Source of the DNA: Eudorina sp. 2006-703-Eu-15
Taxonomy: Eukaryota > Chlorophyta > Chlorophyceae > Chlamydomonadales > Volvocaceae
Reading direction: 5' to 3'
NCBI GenBank assembly: GCA_003117195.1
Contig: BDSI01000034.1
Span: forward strand, 434,001 to 498,000
DNA: 64,000 nucleotides
Shown: positions 47,591 through 60,900 of the stretch, piece by piece
How positions within the stretch are numbered: the stretch's first letter is position 1
Layout of the letters: each line of letters opens with the position of its first letter
Made by a program: the position numbers and the translations under genes
Notes under the pieces: generated by a model
The model's input: the letters and a program-made list of their open reading frames with translations, nothing else
Database searches by the model: none
Told to the model about the DNA's origin: nothing

Positions 47591-50500
47591 GCTCCCCAGG
47601 CGGCGACACACGATACTTGGTTTATTGCGGGGTATGACGGGGTGTAAGGAGGTTGCGGGATGTGGGGCATGCTGCGACCGACTCGGAACTGCTGTTGGGT
47701 GTGAGCTGAAATGTCGAGCCAGCCTGGCTGGTCAGGAAGGGGTAAGCGTTACGGACGTGCGCGAGACCGACGGAGGCCGGCGAGGTCAGCGAGACAACCG
47801 CGAGTTCGAAACGAGGGTGCTCAGTTGCGCCCACCTGCGCGCGAAAGGCTCGGACAGGCGGGCCGGATCTCGGTTGAATTTAAATTTGAATTTGAGTGAC
47901 GGGGAGGGCGCAAGAAGGAGCCCGAAGCGCGGGTGAGGGTACGTGGAAGCGTGTGGCCCTTGCCGTTCCATGAGCCTGACCCCAATGCTGGAGCATGTGG
48001 ATGGCGGGAGGGCGGTCGGGTCTGAGGAGGCGGCGGTGGAGGAGGAGGAGGAGGGGGAGGAGGAGGAGGAGGAGGAGGTAGGGGGGATGCACGGGTCCAG
48101 TTGTGACGGCGCGGGAGGGATGCCGGGTAGAGTGTAATGAGTGTTGAGCTCGGGGGCTTGAGAGGAGGTTGTGTGCAGCTTGTTGGGCTGTCTCGCGAGC
48201 GTGTCTGTCTGATGGGGTACGTGCGCGTGCCTGCAAGCGACTCGAATGTGCATTGCGAGAGAGTTTAAGAGCCGGAGGGATCAGGGGAGCCACGCACGAA
48301 CACACGCATGCAACGGCCCGGCGGCGCTGCCGGCCTGAATGGTATTGTTCTTCGGCACGTCACCCCGTCCTGACACCTCAGGAACGGGGGAGGTGCGCTC
48401 CTGTCCGCCGCGTGTGCTACTTAACGAACGCACATAGAGCCTTGATAGAGCCCGTGTGTGTTAAATGATGAACCCGCCCAGCAATAGAGCCTGTCTGTCC
48501 GTTCAGCAGCGAGGAGCGACCGAGATGCAGGCCCTGCGGCGGCCTCTGCGGCCTCTGCGGCTGTCCAGGGAGTCAGGCGCTGCTGGAGGCGCCGCGCGGA
48601 CTGGACAGGACTGGAGATGTGTTCTCACTCCTTGGTACTGGTCTCTAGGGTTTTGACACATTCTTGATGGGGCCGCGACCTCTCGTGAGGGTGGCGGCGG
48701 CGATGCCGCGATGGCGTTGGGAGGCTGCTGCTGCTGCTGCTACGATGTGCGCCGGGTGTCGTCCCGGACTCGTGCGCGCGTTTCCATCCGTGAGCACAGG
48801 CAGGCGGACGCATCCGTTTGGTGCCTCATACGACTCCACCAGCCCGCCCAGCCCGCTACTAAAATGATTTAATTGGCGTGTGGGGCACCTGACGTTGACG
48901 AGGTGGCTTGCGGCAGCGAAGAGGAAGGATGGTGCGACTCTAGGGGTGACACGGCTTGGCTGGCAGGCGGTCGTGCCAGGTCACGTGAGTGAGGATAGAT
49001 GCCGGCTGGCGGCGGCCCGGTCAGGGTCAGGGTGCGCGCGCCTTCAGTTTCGAAGGAAGGATTTCGCCCACTGCTGCGGTACGTCCGTGAGCTGGCCGCG
49101 CGCGGCTGCTGGGCCCCCTGCCCGGAGACCTCGTGGAGGCCATGCTGCCGCCTCCGACAGCCGCCGCCGACAACATGGACCCCGCGACGGCGTCGTCGTA
49201 CGCCTTCGCCCCCTGGCTGACTGCATTGCCGCTGCGCCAGGCCGACACTGGGCCGCAGGCGGCGGGTAAGGAGGTGGCGCCATCCACGGGCGCGGCAGGC
49301 AGAGAACAGTGTCGTGGGCCAGTGCGGCATCCACCCAGCGTGCCACCCACACGGCGCCTGGAGGCGGCGGGGATGCCCGGGGAAGGGCAGCGATTCCTGC
49401 AGCGAGTTGGACGTTGGAGGGGCAGGGGAGCGCGGCTTTCACCACGATGATGCAATGAAAACCCAAATCCACGACGAAAGAGACGACGACGAAAGAGAAG
49501 ACGACGGATGTAGCCATCGAACGAACCCGTGTGTCCGTTGCGGATCGTGGGCTATGATTTGTTTGCAGGACAGGACGGGTGCAGACCTCGCAGTGCCGGA
49601 CGGTGCGGAAGGCGGAACAGGCCCCAGCGCGCTCGCCGCATGTCAGCAGGTGTTAGCAGGCGCGCGCGTGACCGCAGCGCGCACACGTGACCGGCCCGGC
49701 GATGTGGGTCGCAGCGGTCGGACTGCACACGCATACGGTACATTCCCCGTCTCGCGACCCACATGCACGTCGGCGTACGCGGTCGGCTCGGTGCGGTCCA
49801 GCGCCTCAGCGACAGCGTGATGAGCACAGGCGGCCAGACCCTTCAGCTCAGCATCAGCAGCTCCTGCAGCCCCGCCCTGCCCCGCCCAAGAGGTCTCCCC
49901 CTACACACACACACACACCGCTGCGCACCGATTGGCGCGCCCGGGTGCCGGTTCGCAACAGCGCGCAGCAGCCGGCAAAGAGCTCGCGTCGCTCACGGAA
50001 TGTACGCAGCCTCACGAGATCCGCCCACACCGCTGAAGACCGGTGGGCTCCCCCGCTGTGTAACGGGACATTGCGGCCGAGGCAGCGGCCCATGAACCCC
50101 TCTGCGGGAAGCCGGGGGTTAGGGATGCGTGGCAACAACCCGGATATAATCCTTGGGGGCGTGCTGCCGTACATGTGGAACGTGGCGTCGAGAGCGTGGC
50201 TGAACTAGGGTCGTTAGGTGCCGTACCCGTACCATACGATAGCGCAGAGGATAGGGCGCCCGTCGAGTGTCAACACCTGAACCGTGGGTAAGCAGTCGCC
50301 AGGCGCAACGACAGGCAGGGCCAAGCGTGGAACGGGGTGTGAATGAACGGGGCTTGAAGCTGTCAGATAGCGAGCGAGCAAGAGGGAGGGGTGGTCCTAG
50401 ATGATTCGCTCCAAACCCTAGAGCAGCACCCACTCATGACTGCGCATCCGGCCACGGCCCACTGGTAATGTAAGGGGCGTCCCGCCTGCAGTCCCGCCCT

Positions 50501-51695
50501 ATACTCTCTCTGGTGGTCTCCTCATGCCACCCCAAGTACATGTAAACGCCAGGACGGGACAGGTCGGGACAGGAGGCCGCCTCCCGAGAGACCGCACCGC
50601 ACCAGTCTCGCGCCACCACAAGCGGCCGGGGACCGGGCCAGGACCAGGGCCAGGGGACCGGGCTGGGCAGTCTGTTGTTGCCTGAGGTCGGCAAGTGCGC
50701 GGCGGATGAGGTGCAGGAGGAGGATGAGGTGGAGGCGGCGGAAAAGGAGGGTGAGGAGGAGGAGGAGGGGGAAGGGGCGAGCGCTCGATGGATGTGATGG
50801 GTGTGCCGGGTTGCAGGCTGGCCGAGCGAGCCACTGCACGAGCGGCTGGTGCCCCCACGAGCCGGTACCAGCAGCCGGACTGGGTGTGAGATTACAGCGT
50901 GCGAAGTGGTCGGGTGATGGGGTGATGGCATGCGCATTGTACCGGACAGGGTACACGGAACGTTGTCTGCTGGTACAGACCCTGACAGGTATGGGAAATC
51001 GAGTCGTCGCGCGCCAGCAGTGCGCGAGGTGGTGAGACATCGGCGCACGCAGCATGCTATCACTTGTGGAGCCTGTCCGGTGCGCCGTGGTGGCGCAGTT
51101 TCGTTGTGCGAAGCTCTGGTAGTCACCGATGACCCGCGGGGTCCACTGAAAGTATCCTTAATATCCATCGCTCCAACGTTCTATCAATGATCTGGATCAA
51201 TCCACTTGGCCCTGAAACATTTGGATGCTGGATAGCATGTTGCGCGATCGATGCAAACGCGTGCCGACCTTGTCGTATAGGTGCAAAGCCCTCATCCCTG
51301 TGAAAAGTAGCCATTGCCCATTGGTCATGGTTACTTTTTTCATCTGCCATGACGAGCGACACATGCACACCAACCTGCCCAGCTCTAGGTCGCGTGGAGA
51401 ACTTTGGCAGCAATTTTAGAATCCAGTGCACAAATCCTCAGTTGCAACCAAAGAACACTTGCATCATATAACGGTGATTTTTTTGTTTTCACTCAATTCA
51501 AAGGCAGCAGATGTCTCTGGCTCCGGCTCACACGAAAACGACGGGCGGTTTTGCTTTTGGAGGTAGCCGTTTGAAGGCCCTATACCCTCATTTTGCAATG
51601 CACTTCGGTACTGTAATAGTTGACGCTACTTCACAAAGTATTCCGTCATTTGACTGATCCGACGACTTCAGACTAGGCACTCTTTTGTGGCAAAA
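47591..51695. other. Intergenic region, no gene recognised
   Basis: Contents: the FKBP 3' flank, an AAATTTGAATTTG stretch near 47875-47895, a GGA-rich run (48035-48080), and an A/T-richer block from about 51180 to 51695 that leads into the next gene. A stretch at 49108-49269 resembles an exon (GPLPGDLVEAMLPPP, YAFAPWLTALPLR) with a GTAAGG donor at 49266. It could not be joined in phase to neighbours, so it is not called. Confidence 0.45.
47643..47647 (+). terminator. TGTAA polyadenylation signal of the FKBP gene
   Basis: TGTAA begins 53 bp after the last base of the FKBP stop codon. TGTAA is the standard poly(A) signal of Chlamydomonas and its relatives. Confidence 0.65.
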
Positions 51696-54553
51696 ATGTC
51701 ACTCACCAGTTCCCGGGCGACAGAGATCGTTGGCCGACGTAAGGAAGCCCAAGGGTTGTATAAAACTGTTTTAGGGCATCCCAGCCACGCGCAATCAGCG
51801 GCTCCACCCCACATACAAGCTGATGGCTACGAGTCCCAAGGCCGCGACGACAGCCCTCACGGTCGCCTGCACACCGTCGGCTCCAGCCACGATTCGGAGT
51901 CCGATCAAGGGCCGGGCCTGCGACCCGTCCGAACCGACGGCTCCCAGCCCGAGCTGGTCGCACCCGACTCCCGTCCTGGGTCCTCGAACCGGCGCACAAG
52001 CACACCGTTGCCCCTCAGCCTGGACGTCTGCCCGTCCTTCTCCGAGCAGCGGCCCCAGGGCACGAAGCCGCTCTTCATCGACCGCCACGACACGCTGAAG
52101 CGCGTGCACCAGTACCAGACGGGCGAGGCGGTCCCAACCCCCCGCGCCGACGGCGTCACACAGTCAGGCCGCGGGAGCGAGGCCGCCGCGGAGGCCTCTG
52201 CCTCTGCCCCTGCAGCAGCAACATCACCGCCGCGGGGGTCCTGCATGCCCAGCTGGGAAATCGCCAGGTGGGTGGGTGGGTGTCTGAGCGCGGGGCGCGG
52301 GGCCGCGGGTGGGAGGCGCCGGGCGGGCGGGCCGGCCCCGCCCGGCGCGGCCATGGCTGTCCCGGGTGTTCCCCTCTCTTTCCCCCCCGCCCCCCCCCCG
52401 TGAGCTCGTGGACCTACCTACCCACGGTGGCCGCCTGGCCGGTTCCGGCACCTCCGTCGTCGCGCCTCCCGGGGGCAGCGGGCGGTCGGGAAGGGCCCAT
52501 TCGGCCCATTCGGACACTTCCCCCCTCCACACACAAGAGCTTTTTACCCCTAGAGTCGTCCCATAACCCCATCCGCGCGCTGCACCTGCCCTCCCCGAGG
52601 GAAGTGCTCCCGCAGCGTCCGCTCTCCCTCCCTGCCCCGCCACCACCGTTACGTCCGTAGGTTCCGTTCCACTGACCTTCCCGGTGCCCTCCACCCCGCA
52701 GTGACCCCCCCCCTTCTGCTCTGGCAGCAGCAGCGCAGTTTGAATATGTCCACCAATTTCCTATACCCTCCCCTCCCCTCCCCTCCCCTCCCCCGTGGTC
52801 CGGTCCGCCAGGAGCGAGCTGTGGATGATGGCGGCGGCCGCCCTGTCCCCCTCGCTGGTCGCGGACGCGGCGGCAGCCGGTGGCGACGGCGGAGCCCTGA
52901 CCGACACCAACCCGCTCCTCCCCCCCGTGCGCACCCCGCCCTCCGCCACCACCTCGGCCTCCCCCTTCGCCTGCCGCGACACCCAGTTCTCCATCACGCA
53001 GCAGGCGCCCGGCCTCAACGGCCTCTTCCGCACCGCCAGCAGCACCCGGCGCCGCGCCTGCCCCGCGACGCCGCGCGGCATGGGCCCGCTGCCGTCGCTG
53101 CTGACGCCCTCCTTCACAATGGCGTCGCTCTCCGCAGCCCGGCAGGGCGCTGCCGCGGCCACCGCCGCCGCCGCCGCCTGCGGCGCCGGATCTCAGCGAG
53201 CTGAGCACGGCCTGGAGGCCGCCTGGGAGAGCTTCACTGTCAGGGACGCGACGGGCGCGGGGGAAACGGTAGAAGAGGGCGAGGAGGAGGAGGAGGAAGA
53301 GGAGGAGGAGGGGGTTGCGGTGGGGTCCGTGCCGGCGCTGGCGGCGAGGGAGGGCGCCGCCGGCAGCGGCCCGAGTCGCGGCGAGGCGGCGGTGGCGGCG
53401 GCGGCGGCGGCGGGAGCTGCTGCAGGGGGCGAGGCGCACGATTTGAGCCACCCGCACCACCGAGTCAAGCACGACGCCGCGCTGGCGGCGGGCGTGGCGG
53501 CGGCGACGTCGACGGCGGCGGCGGTGTCGCACGCGGCCGCGGCGGCGGCGGCGGCGCTGGCGGGCGTGGCGGGGATGGGGTCGGGTCCGTCGTTGAGCTC
53601 CTCGGCGGCGCTGTTGCACCTGGGGACGCAGGTGCTGAATGTGGGCAGTGGCGTGGTGGCCACCAAGCTGCAGGTGCGGCGGGGGCCCGGAGGAGGTTCT
53701 TTTTTGACCTGCCCTGACCTGCCCTGACCTGCCCTGACCTGCCCTGACCTGCCCTGACCTGCCCTGACCTCATCCGTCTGGGTCCTACCTACCTGCCTAC
53801 CTATCCCGCACCCATCCCCCCCATCCCGTGCCTAACCCTGCAGGGCACCGCCATGCACAAGTCCACCATGACGGCTGCGGAGGCGGTGCTGGGGCCGGAC
53901 GCGCCGCCCCTGCTGCGGGAGACCCTGAAGCGGCGGCTGCGGTACGCGGTGGCGGGCGTGTCGGTCGTGTGGTTCCTGCTCAACCTGCACCACACCACGG
54001 ACATGCTACTGCACCTGGACTTCGAACACGACTTTGTGACCAGTTCCAAAACGGTGAGGCGCGGGGGAGGGGGCAGGGGAGGGGGCAGGGGAGGGGGCAG
54101 GGGAGGGGGCAGGGGAGGGGGCAGGGGAGGGGGTGCCTTTGAGGGAACAACGTCCGCCAAGAGGCGGAAGGCGAACCCCATGTCGGGGTCGCACCCCTCG
54201 TCCCTCTCTCCTCCATTTCAGCGCGCCCCTGGCGCCGCCCGGCGCCCGCCCTGCCTTCCCTTTGGCCGCACCCGCACCTCCAACCCCCCTCCGCACCCCC
54301 ATATGTCAATTAAGACAGCGAAACCCGCACCCACACGCACCCATGCATCCACCCACCCACCCATCCTCAGCCCCCCCCCAACACACGCACCCGCTCCCCC
54401 CAACCCCCCTATCCCCCACGCCCCCTCCCCCAGGTGATCAACCTGGCCACCTCGGGTCCGGGTCTGATCAAGAACTGCGGGGAGCTGCTGCAGGTCGGGT
54501 TGGCGGTTACCATGGGGGTGGGCAAGCGCGCCATGGGCGCTGAAGCCGCGTAA
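51696..54553 (+). CDS. Unrecognised membrane-associated protein, upstream member of a tandem paralogue pair
   Basis: Exons 51696-52267, 52812-53673, 53844-54053, 54434-54553 (TAA) give 587 residues with intron phases 2, 0, 0. The start MSLTSSRATEIVGRR was chosen as the first ATG after a low-GC leader. Exon 1 holds CPSFSEQRP, then PLFIDRHDTLKR, and ends in SWEIAR. Exon 2 is Ala-, Ser- and Glu-rich and ends with a small-residue hydrophobic stretch (AALAAGVAAATSTAAAVSHA). Exon 3 has a probable membrane helix (YAVAGVSVVWFLLNL) followed by LHLDFEHDFVTSSK. Exon 4 ends with TSGPGLIKNCGELLQVGLAV. The same blocks occur in order in the gene at 57949-61391, so the model is well supported. I recognise no domain family and propose no function beyond likely membrane attachment. 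Confidence 0.8.
53705..53770 (+). repeat. GCCCTGACCT decamer repeat, intronic
   Basis: Six to seven copies lie in intron 2 of the upstream paralogue, starting about 30 bp after the donor. Confidence 0.9.
54062..54131 (+). repeat. GGGAGGGGGCAG 12-bp repeat, intronic
   Basis: About six copies lie directly after the donor of intron 3 of the upstream paralogue, G-rich on the sense strand. Confidence 0.9.
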
Positions 54554-54745
54554 GGGACGGCCCTGTGGAGGAGTGGGGGGGGGGGTTTGGGGGGCCGGGG
54601 GGGGGGGATGTGTGCTGCGTTCGCATGGCGGCTGCCGGAGGATCGGTCGGCCTGTCGGGTGTATCGGGTATGTTGAAATATTTAATATGCTTCGCATGGA
54701 GATCTCGAATCTGCTGGTGCGATATGGCGTCGTGCTAAATAATTT

Positions 54746-54750
54746 TGTAA
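54746..54750 (+). terminator. TGTAA polyadenylation signal of the upstream paralogue
   Basis: TGTAA lies about 190 bp after the TAA stop, in an A/T-richer 3' flank. Confidence 0.6.
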
Positions 54751-55123
54751 TCTGCTGGTGCGATGTTGCCTCGTGAAGTGATAATGTTGGATTATTGGTC
54801 CGGCGGTTGATACCTCCTCCTCTGTCGGGCTGGGCTCGGTGATCCGCCGGAGTTGTCGTACCACGATTTTTGGTGCACTGTATACAGCGGACGCGCGTCG
54901 GTGCCGTCGTGGAATCTGCTGGGCTCGACTCGGCGAAGTCCTTTTTTTGCTGACTGGTTCAGGTTGTGGGCCGCGGCGGCGCTTGGCGGTTGGGCTTCGG
55001 CCCGGGCCTCGGCACGCGGGCCTGCGCCGGGCTTTGTTGGGGCGTTGAGTTGCGTTGCGTTGGCGATGCGCACTCTGCGAATTGACTCCCCATGAGCTGG
55101 GGGCCGGCGGCGTCGTAGCTTGG

Positions 55124-55125
<2 letters not shown>

Positions 55126-55216
<91 letters not shown>
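55126..55216 (+). repeat. (GT)n microsatellite, about 45 units
   Basis: A perfect dinucleotide run of about 90 bp in the intergenic region. Confidence 0.97.
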
Positions 55217-55217
<1 letters not shown>

Positions 55218-57195
55218 TACGCTGGTATATATTCGAGTCGGCGGGCTGCGCAGCAGGGGCGGGGGCAGGGGCAGCAAACGCACGCGGGCACGCGCCGGCG
55301 GCTGCCCCACCCGCCGCATGATTTTGGGCCTTGAAGCGGTGAGAGCTGTTGGATTTTTGTACGCGAAGCAGGCGACGGGATCTGTGTACCCCGGCGCATA
55401 CCGGCGTTTGCGTCCACATGGGTGGTACCCCCCTGGGACAGCGATAGGCCGGGGGCGGGGTGGGCGGGTGAGGCTGTGCACCCCCCCCCGGGTCTGTCGT
55501 CGTGGCTGCCGCGGCACCGTTGCGGCCTCGTACATGTACGGACAGAACCATGAGACGTCGAATGAAAATTGTTATCATCAGCGATGGTGTGTCGGGGAGC
55601 CGCCCAGCGCTCTCCCTGTGAATCGTTACGTGAACGGTACCCGATGTCTCTTCAGCGGCCTCATCCTGCGGTGCTGCCAGCTCGGTTCCAACTGTGAGGG
55701 CTGCATCGGACCTCAAATTAGCAGCAGCAGCAGGAGGAGCGCGATGGGCGCGCGAGGAGGAGGAGAAGGAGGAGCGGGTGCGGGAGGAGGAGAAGGAGGA
55801 GCGGGTGCGGGAGGAGGAGGAGCGGGTGCGTATTCGTTGGCGGAAGCGCGCGTTAGTTAGCGGCGGACAGAACGGACTGCTGACGCTGCTGGTGCTGCGT
55901 CGCGCGCGTCGCGGTGCGGAGGTGCAGCGGTGCAGAGGTGTGTGCAGGAGAACAGGGGGGGCCGGCGGGGCAGGCGGCAGGTTTACCCCTTGCCGCTGCA
56001 GTCAATCAGTCCGCGACGATATGTCTGTCTGTCTGTCTGTCTGTCTGTCAGTGCGGGAGGCTCGAGTCTGGGGCCGTTGGGTTGGCCGGGTCCTATGCCG
56101 GCGAGAGCGGCCCCAGTGGCGGTGCTGTGCAGCGCGCGGCGAAGGAGCGGTTGCGCGAATCCCGCCCGTATACGTATAAAACATACCCATTGCCCGACCC
56201 ATACAAAAATGAAAGGCTGGTGTGTGTGTGTGTGTGTGTGTGTGGCCCCGCGCTGCGGCTGGGACCCGCTCTGGCCCCTGGCCCCTGGGGTCCTGTTGGT
56301 GTGCCGCAGCTGCGTGACCCCTACACCCCTAGGGGGCCAGGAGAGGTCACCCCAGGGACGCAGGGAGGGACCACTGCTGCGCGCAGGGTCTCGGGGCGCA
56401 GCGGAAAGCAAAAGCAGTTGGCGTGACGTCGTCCGCGTCGGAGGAAGGCTGATCTCAAAGAGGCCAGTGGGGTGTTCGGGGCCGGTCGCCTCAGGGGCGA
56501 CCCCCCAGCCCGCCGAGACTGCGGGTCACGGCCGGAAAGGGGCTTGGCCGGTGTTGTGGGTGGTAGCTGTAGGTGCTAGTTTGCGCCTGCGGGCAAACTG
56601 CCCATGTGGGCGTATGGTATTTATCCGTTGGCTTCTGCCGTTGGTCGATGAACGGGGTGATTCCACAGTAACGCTGTAACGCTGGGTTAACAGTATACGT
56701 CCCTACAATAGACCCTGCCCAGGGCGGGTTTGGGAGGTTTTTGTTCCCATTCGCAGTGTTGGTGAGGAGGCTTCGGCTGCCGCCGATAACGTAACGTAAC
56801 TCACTCATCGGGTGTGATACGTTTCTAGGGTTTTAGGGATTAGGTTAGGACGGGTGGGCAAGGCCAGTTGACGAACACAGGTTTTACTAATGATGTTATA
56901 GTGGACCCCACAGTTTGTGCGTTCAGTGCGTACGGTACGTACGGCATTGGGCGATGGCTCGCGTTAGCAGCGGTGTTGGGGCCCGGTGCGTTTCAGAGGG
57001 CCTCGCATTCTACCTGCGAGGCCCTGCGAGCCCCGGAAGGCCCCGGCGGCCAGATCCACCACCATCCACCACAACCCATATTAGCGGCATAGGGCGGTAC
57101 GGGGACTCCTACCGGTACTCAGTGCCGGTAGGATCATGCATGCATTCGTTCGAAGTCCTCTATGGTTTGAGTGCGTATGGAAGCGCATCTTGTCT

Positions 57196-57320
57196 CTTTG
57201 TGGCGCTTGCAGCCCTGCTCGGTCCCCAGGCCTAAAATTGTCGTATTCACGGAGCAGCGCATCTTTGTGGCGCTTGCAGCCCTGCTCGGCCCTCAGGACT
57301 AATATTGCCGTATTCACGAA
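57196..57320 (+). repeat. 67-bp tandem duplication
   Basis: Two copies share CTTTGTGGCGCTTGCAGCCC and a downstream TATTCACG. The second is partial and slightly diverged. Confidence 0.85.
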
Positions 57321-57948
57321 GCTTGCGCGTTGGATGAATGGACTGAACCGGTGGTGCGCCTACGCACACGACGCCACCTGGGTTAAACGTCCTTTGCAGC
57401 AGCCTCCAGCCGCCAGAAGTTACCGTTTGCTGTCTGACGACCCCACATGCGCACATGGCCACAGCGCGCAGCAAGTTCCATATAGTTCCTACTAACAATA
57501 CTGGACATCAAATCCCTGCACTGTTTGACCTGGTCCCGTATGGTGGGGCCCGTTGGGACTCATCCCGTGTTACGATAATAAGACATAAGCTTTTTTTAGT
57601 ACAAGCTCGTAAGAAACGACCGTTATAAATTGAAGGTTTGTCAACAATTCATTCGAAATGCCGTTGCGCCCGTGTCTGCCGTGTCCCGGGCACGCATCAT
57701 ACATAACGCACGCCTGCTCCACATCAACCCAGGGCAATATCACGAATAATATGTACGTAAGATAAGAGTCCTGGAAGCTTACCGATAACCGGCGACAGAA
57801 GTACGACCCACATTTTTACCGTCACTATTTTGTAGGTCTGAAGTCGGCATTTGTAATTCCAATGCTGGAAAATTGTGCACCATACGCAGCGCTCGTTACT
57901 TCCTGCAACGGCATTCCATTCTAGCAGAATTGTTTTTGCTTACCAACC

Positions 57949-60900
57949 ATGGCGGTCACAACTATGCGGATGACCGAGTTGATACCGAAAAACACAGACA
58001 AATCGGTGACGCCTTCTACCGTTAAACCTGCGCAAGGGCTCCTGCTAGTACCTTACACAGCGACCGAGGCACGAGTCTCTGAGCGTAGTTCGTGCCTTGG
58101 AGTTGGTAACCAAGCACCGGATAGTAGGAGTGTTAGCCCTATAAGAGCTGTTGCTGTAGCTCAGGGTTCGAGCGCCTTCCAGGACGAGCTGGGGCAACTC
58201 ACAGCGGAACCCGACGGAACAGAACAGGCGACAACAGCACCATCCAAGACGCCTAGCTCCCCAATCCTTAAGCTGGAGGCATGCCCATCTTTTGCGGAGC
58301 AAAGTCACAAGCCGCTTTGGCTGGAACGGCATAACACCCTCCAGAGGGCCTACAGTGATACGTTGAGAGCAAAAGCAGAAGATCAGGATGACGACGGGGA
58401 CTGCTTAAACCGTGTAGACGAGGATGATGACAGCGACAGTGGAGCCGATAGCGAACTACAGCAGGCCGAGACCGATGCCGCTGGCAGCAACACTGCCGGC
58501 GTGGAGAAGTACCTTCCGGGCTGGGAGATCGCGAGGTGTGCACTCGGCGCGTGTGGACGGGTGTCCGCGAATGCCTTTCCTAGAATTGTGCTGATGACTT
58601 CTGCGAGGATGCCGTCATCTTTGTTACCATCGAATTTCAGCATCGACGGACCACGAGTTCCAATTGCGTGGTCGCGACTCCGGCATCCGCCTGCCCGCGT
58701 GTGCCGTCGCCGCGCAGGAGTGGGGTGTGGTCCATGGTGGAGAGCGCGCTCCTGAACGCGCCGCAGCCGTCAGCCGCCCAGAGCGCGCACGCAGACGCCA
58801 GCGCGCATCTGGCAACCGTGGCCGAGGACATCGAATGGGACGCCGCGGACTCGGGCCCCGCCTCCGGCCCGAGCATCAGCGGGCTGCCCAGCCCCTTCCA
58901 CTCCACCGCCGCACCCACCGCCGCCACCAGCACGGCCGCGCTCCGAAGCGCCTCCACCACCGCCGCCTCCACCTCCTCTCGGCCGCCCCTTCAGCGAATG
59001 TCCACCGCGCTGAACCGCGCTCGCAGCGTCAGCCGCTCCTTCCTCTCCACACCCCTCGGCCTGGGCGCGGCGCTGGTGCCCTCCGGCCACTCCCTGAGCT
59101 CCGCCAGGTCCGCCTACAGCTTCCTCTTCTCCAAAAAGGGCGGCGCCGGAGGCGCCTCCAAGGCGGCGGCGGCGGCGGCGGCGGAGCAGCAGCAGCAGGC
59201 GGACAGCGACGGGCGGCATCACGTGGCCTTCGCCGCGGGGCTGGCGGCCGCAACCTCGGCGGCGGCGGTGGTTTCGCAGGCGGCGGCCGTCGCGGTGTCC
59301 GGCGTGGCCGGTGTGACGTCGGCGTCCACCGCGGCCTCGCTGGCGCTCGAGCTGGGCGGCAGGGCGCTGCAGGCGGGAGGGGGGATACTGGTCGACAAGG
59401 TTCAGGTGGGTGGGGTTGTCGTCATGTCGTGTGGTGGGTATCGGGGGTAAGGATTGGGGAACCGATGCGTGGCACAGGAGTCAATACGCGACCCAAGTTA
59501 CTTACCATACATACCTGAATTATGCGCTCACCGTTACCGCGGGCGACCGCGTCGCCTCCGGACCCATCCCGGACCAACCAACGCGCGACAGCACGAAGAC
59601 GGACCACACCCCAGACAGCACAAATTACCGAGAACGTAGTACTCACCTGCGCAAATGGGACGAAAGGCGGACGGACGGCAAGGCGAACGAAAGATGTTAG
59701 TGGCAACAAAGGGCAGACAAGTGGCAGGCAAAAGCAAAGGTTAAATTAAAGGAAAAGAAGAAAAGATCACGCAAACCCCGGCGGCGACGGGGCGCGAAAG
59801 AGGGTGGGTCCGGGAAACGGTAGATGGAAACAGCGGTGCAAGAATGTATGGGTGTACGGAAGGGCGACGTCGCAGTCGGGCGGAGGGGTTGGCAAACACA
59901 GAAACGTAAGTGCCGCAATCAGGGGGTATGCGAGCTGCGCCGGGCCGGCGGTGGTGGCGGGGTCATGGTTTCAGCTGCCCTGCTGTTTCATAAAAAGCGG
60001 CGAGGGGCCGAAACTTTATCCTTCCCTGCCCGGCTGCACGCTTAAGCGCCGCCCACTGCCGGGAACCCATGGGTCGGTGTGGGGCGGCCAAGGACTATCG
60101 TTGGGCGGGCGTCTCTCTGTCTGTCTCTAGAGGGTACGCGGACCCCAACTCCTTTGGCCCTTAAGAGGTCGCGGGTCCGCGGTGCGGCCTCCTCACGGGG
60201 CCAAGGGGTCCGCGGGTCCGCAATCGGGCCGCCCACCACGATTGAACCCCCCAGATTGGCCGACCTTGCTTACACGTTGGCCAAACCCTGTCGGTCCTCC
60301 ACGGGTGCGACTGCTCTCACCTCCTGTGCAGGACCTGTCTCTGGGACCCCGGGATATGAGGGCACGGGGGGGTACCGTATGTGGGGGGTACACCAAGGCT
60401 CGGGAACACCAATGATTGTTGGACCACGCCGCGCACCTCGCGGCTACAGACGACCTGGGCGGCCTGCCCCCCTCCGACCTCACTCCGAGTCCGCCCAGCC
60501 CACCACGCTTTCTCACCCCCCCCCATCAGTCGACCAAATCCACCCACTTGATTCCCTCCCCTCCCCCCTATCCTGCCCTCCTATTTTGCATCCCCGCCCC
60601 ACTCGGCCTGCCCCGGCGCGTGGCCCTCCAGAACGTCGCCGCGCGGCACGCGACCGCCGCAGTGGCGGAGCTGGTGATGGGCCCCTCCTCGTGTGAGGTG
60701 GCGCGGGGCCACCTTGTCAACCGCGTGCAGGCCACCGTGGCCGGGGCGTCCATCCTCTTCTTCCTCTTCAACCTGGCGTCCATGTCCGACACACTGACGC
60801 ACCTGGACTTTGAACATGACTTCGCCACAAGCGCCAAAGTGGTAGGAGGGGGGCAGGCGGGGTGTATGTGTGTATATATGAGGAAACTGAGCCAGGCGAA

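Larger units (their letters stand above)
54554..57948. other. Intergenic region between the two paralogues
   Basis: Contents: the 3' flank of the upstream paralogue, a (GT)n microsatellite (55126-55216), [21 protein letters not shown] repeats (55755-55830), TCTG (56022-56048) and TG (56219-56242) runs, a 67-bp tandem duplication (57196-57320), and a lower-GC block (57480-57948) just before the next gene. No gene recognised. Confidence 0.5.

Noticed and set aside
49108..49269. Exon-like stretch with a GTAAGG donor
   Set aside because: The frame looks coding, but it could not be joined in phase to an upstream exon or to the possible exon after the TTTGCAG near 49567. No family match.
50434..51168. 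244-codon minus-strand frame
   Set aside because: Ser/Pro/Arg low-complexity composition, no domain, and G/C bias not in third positions as in the real genes.
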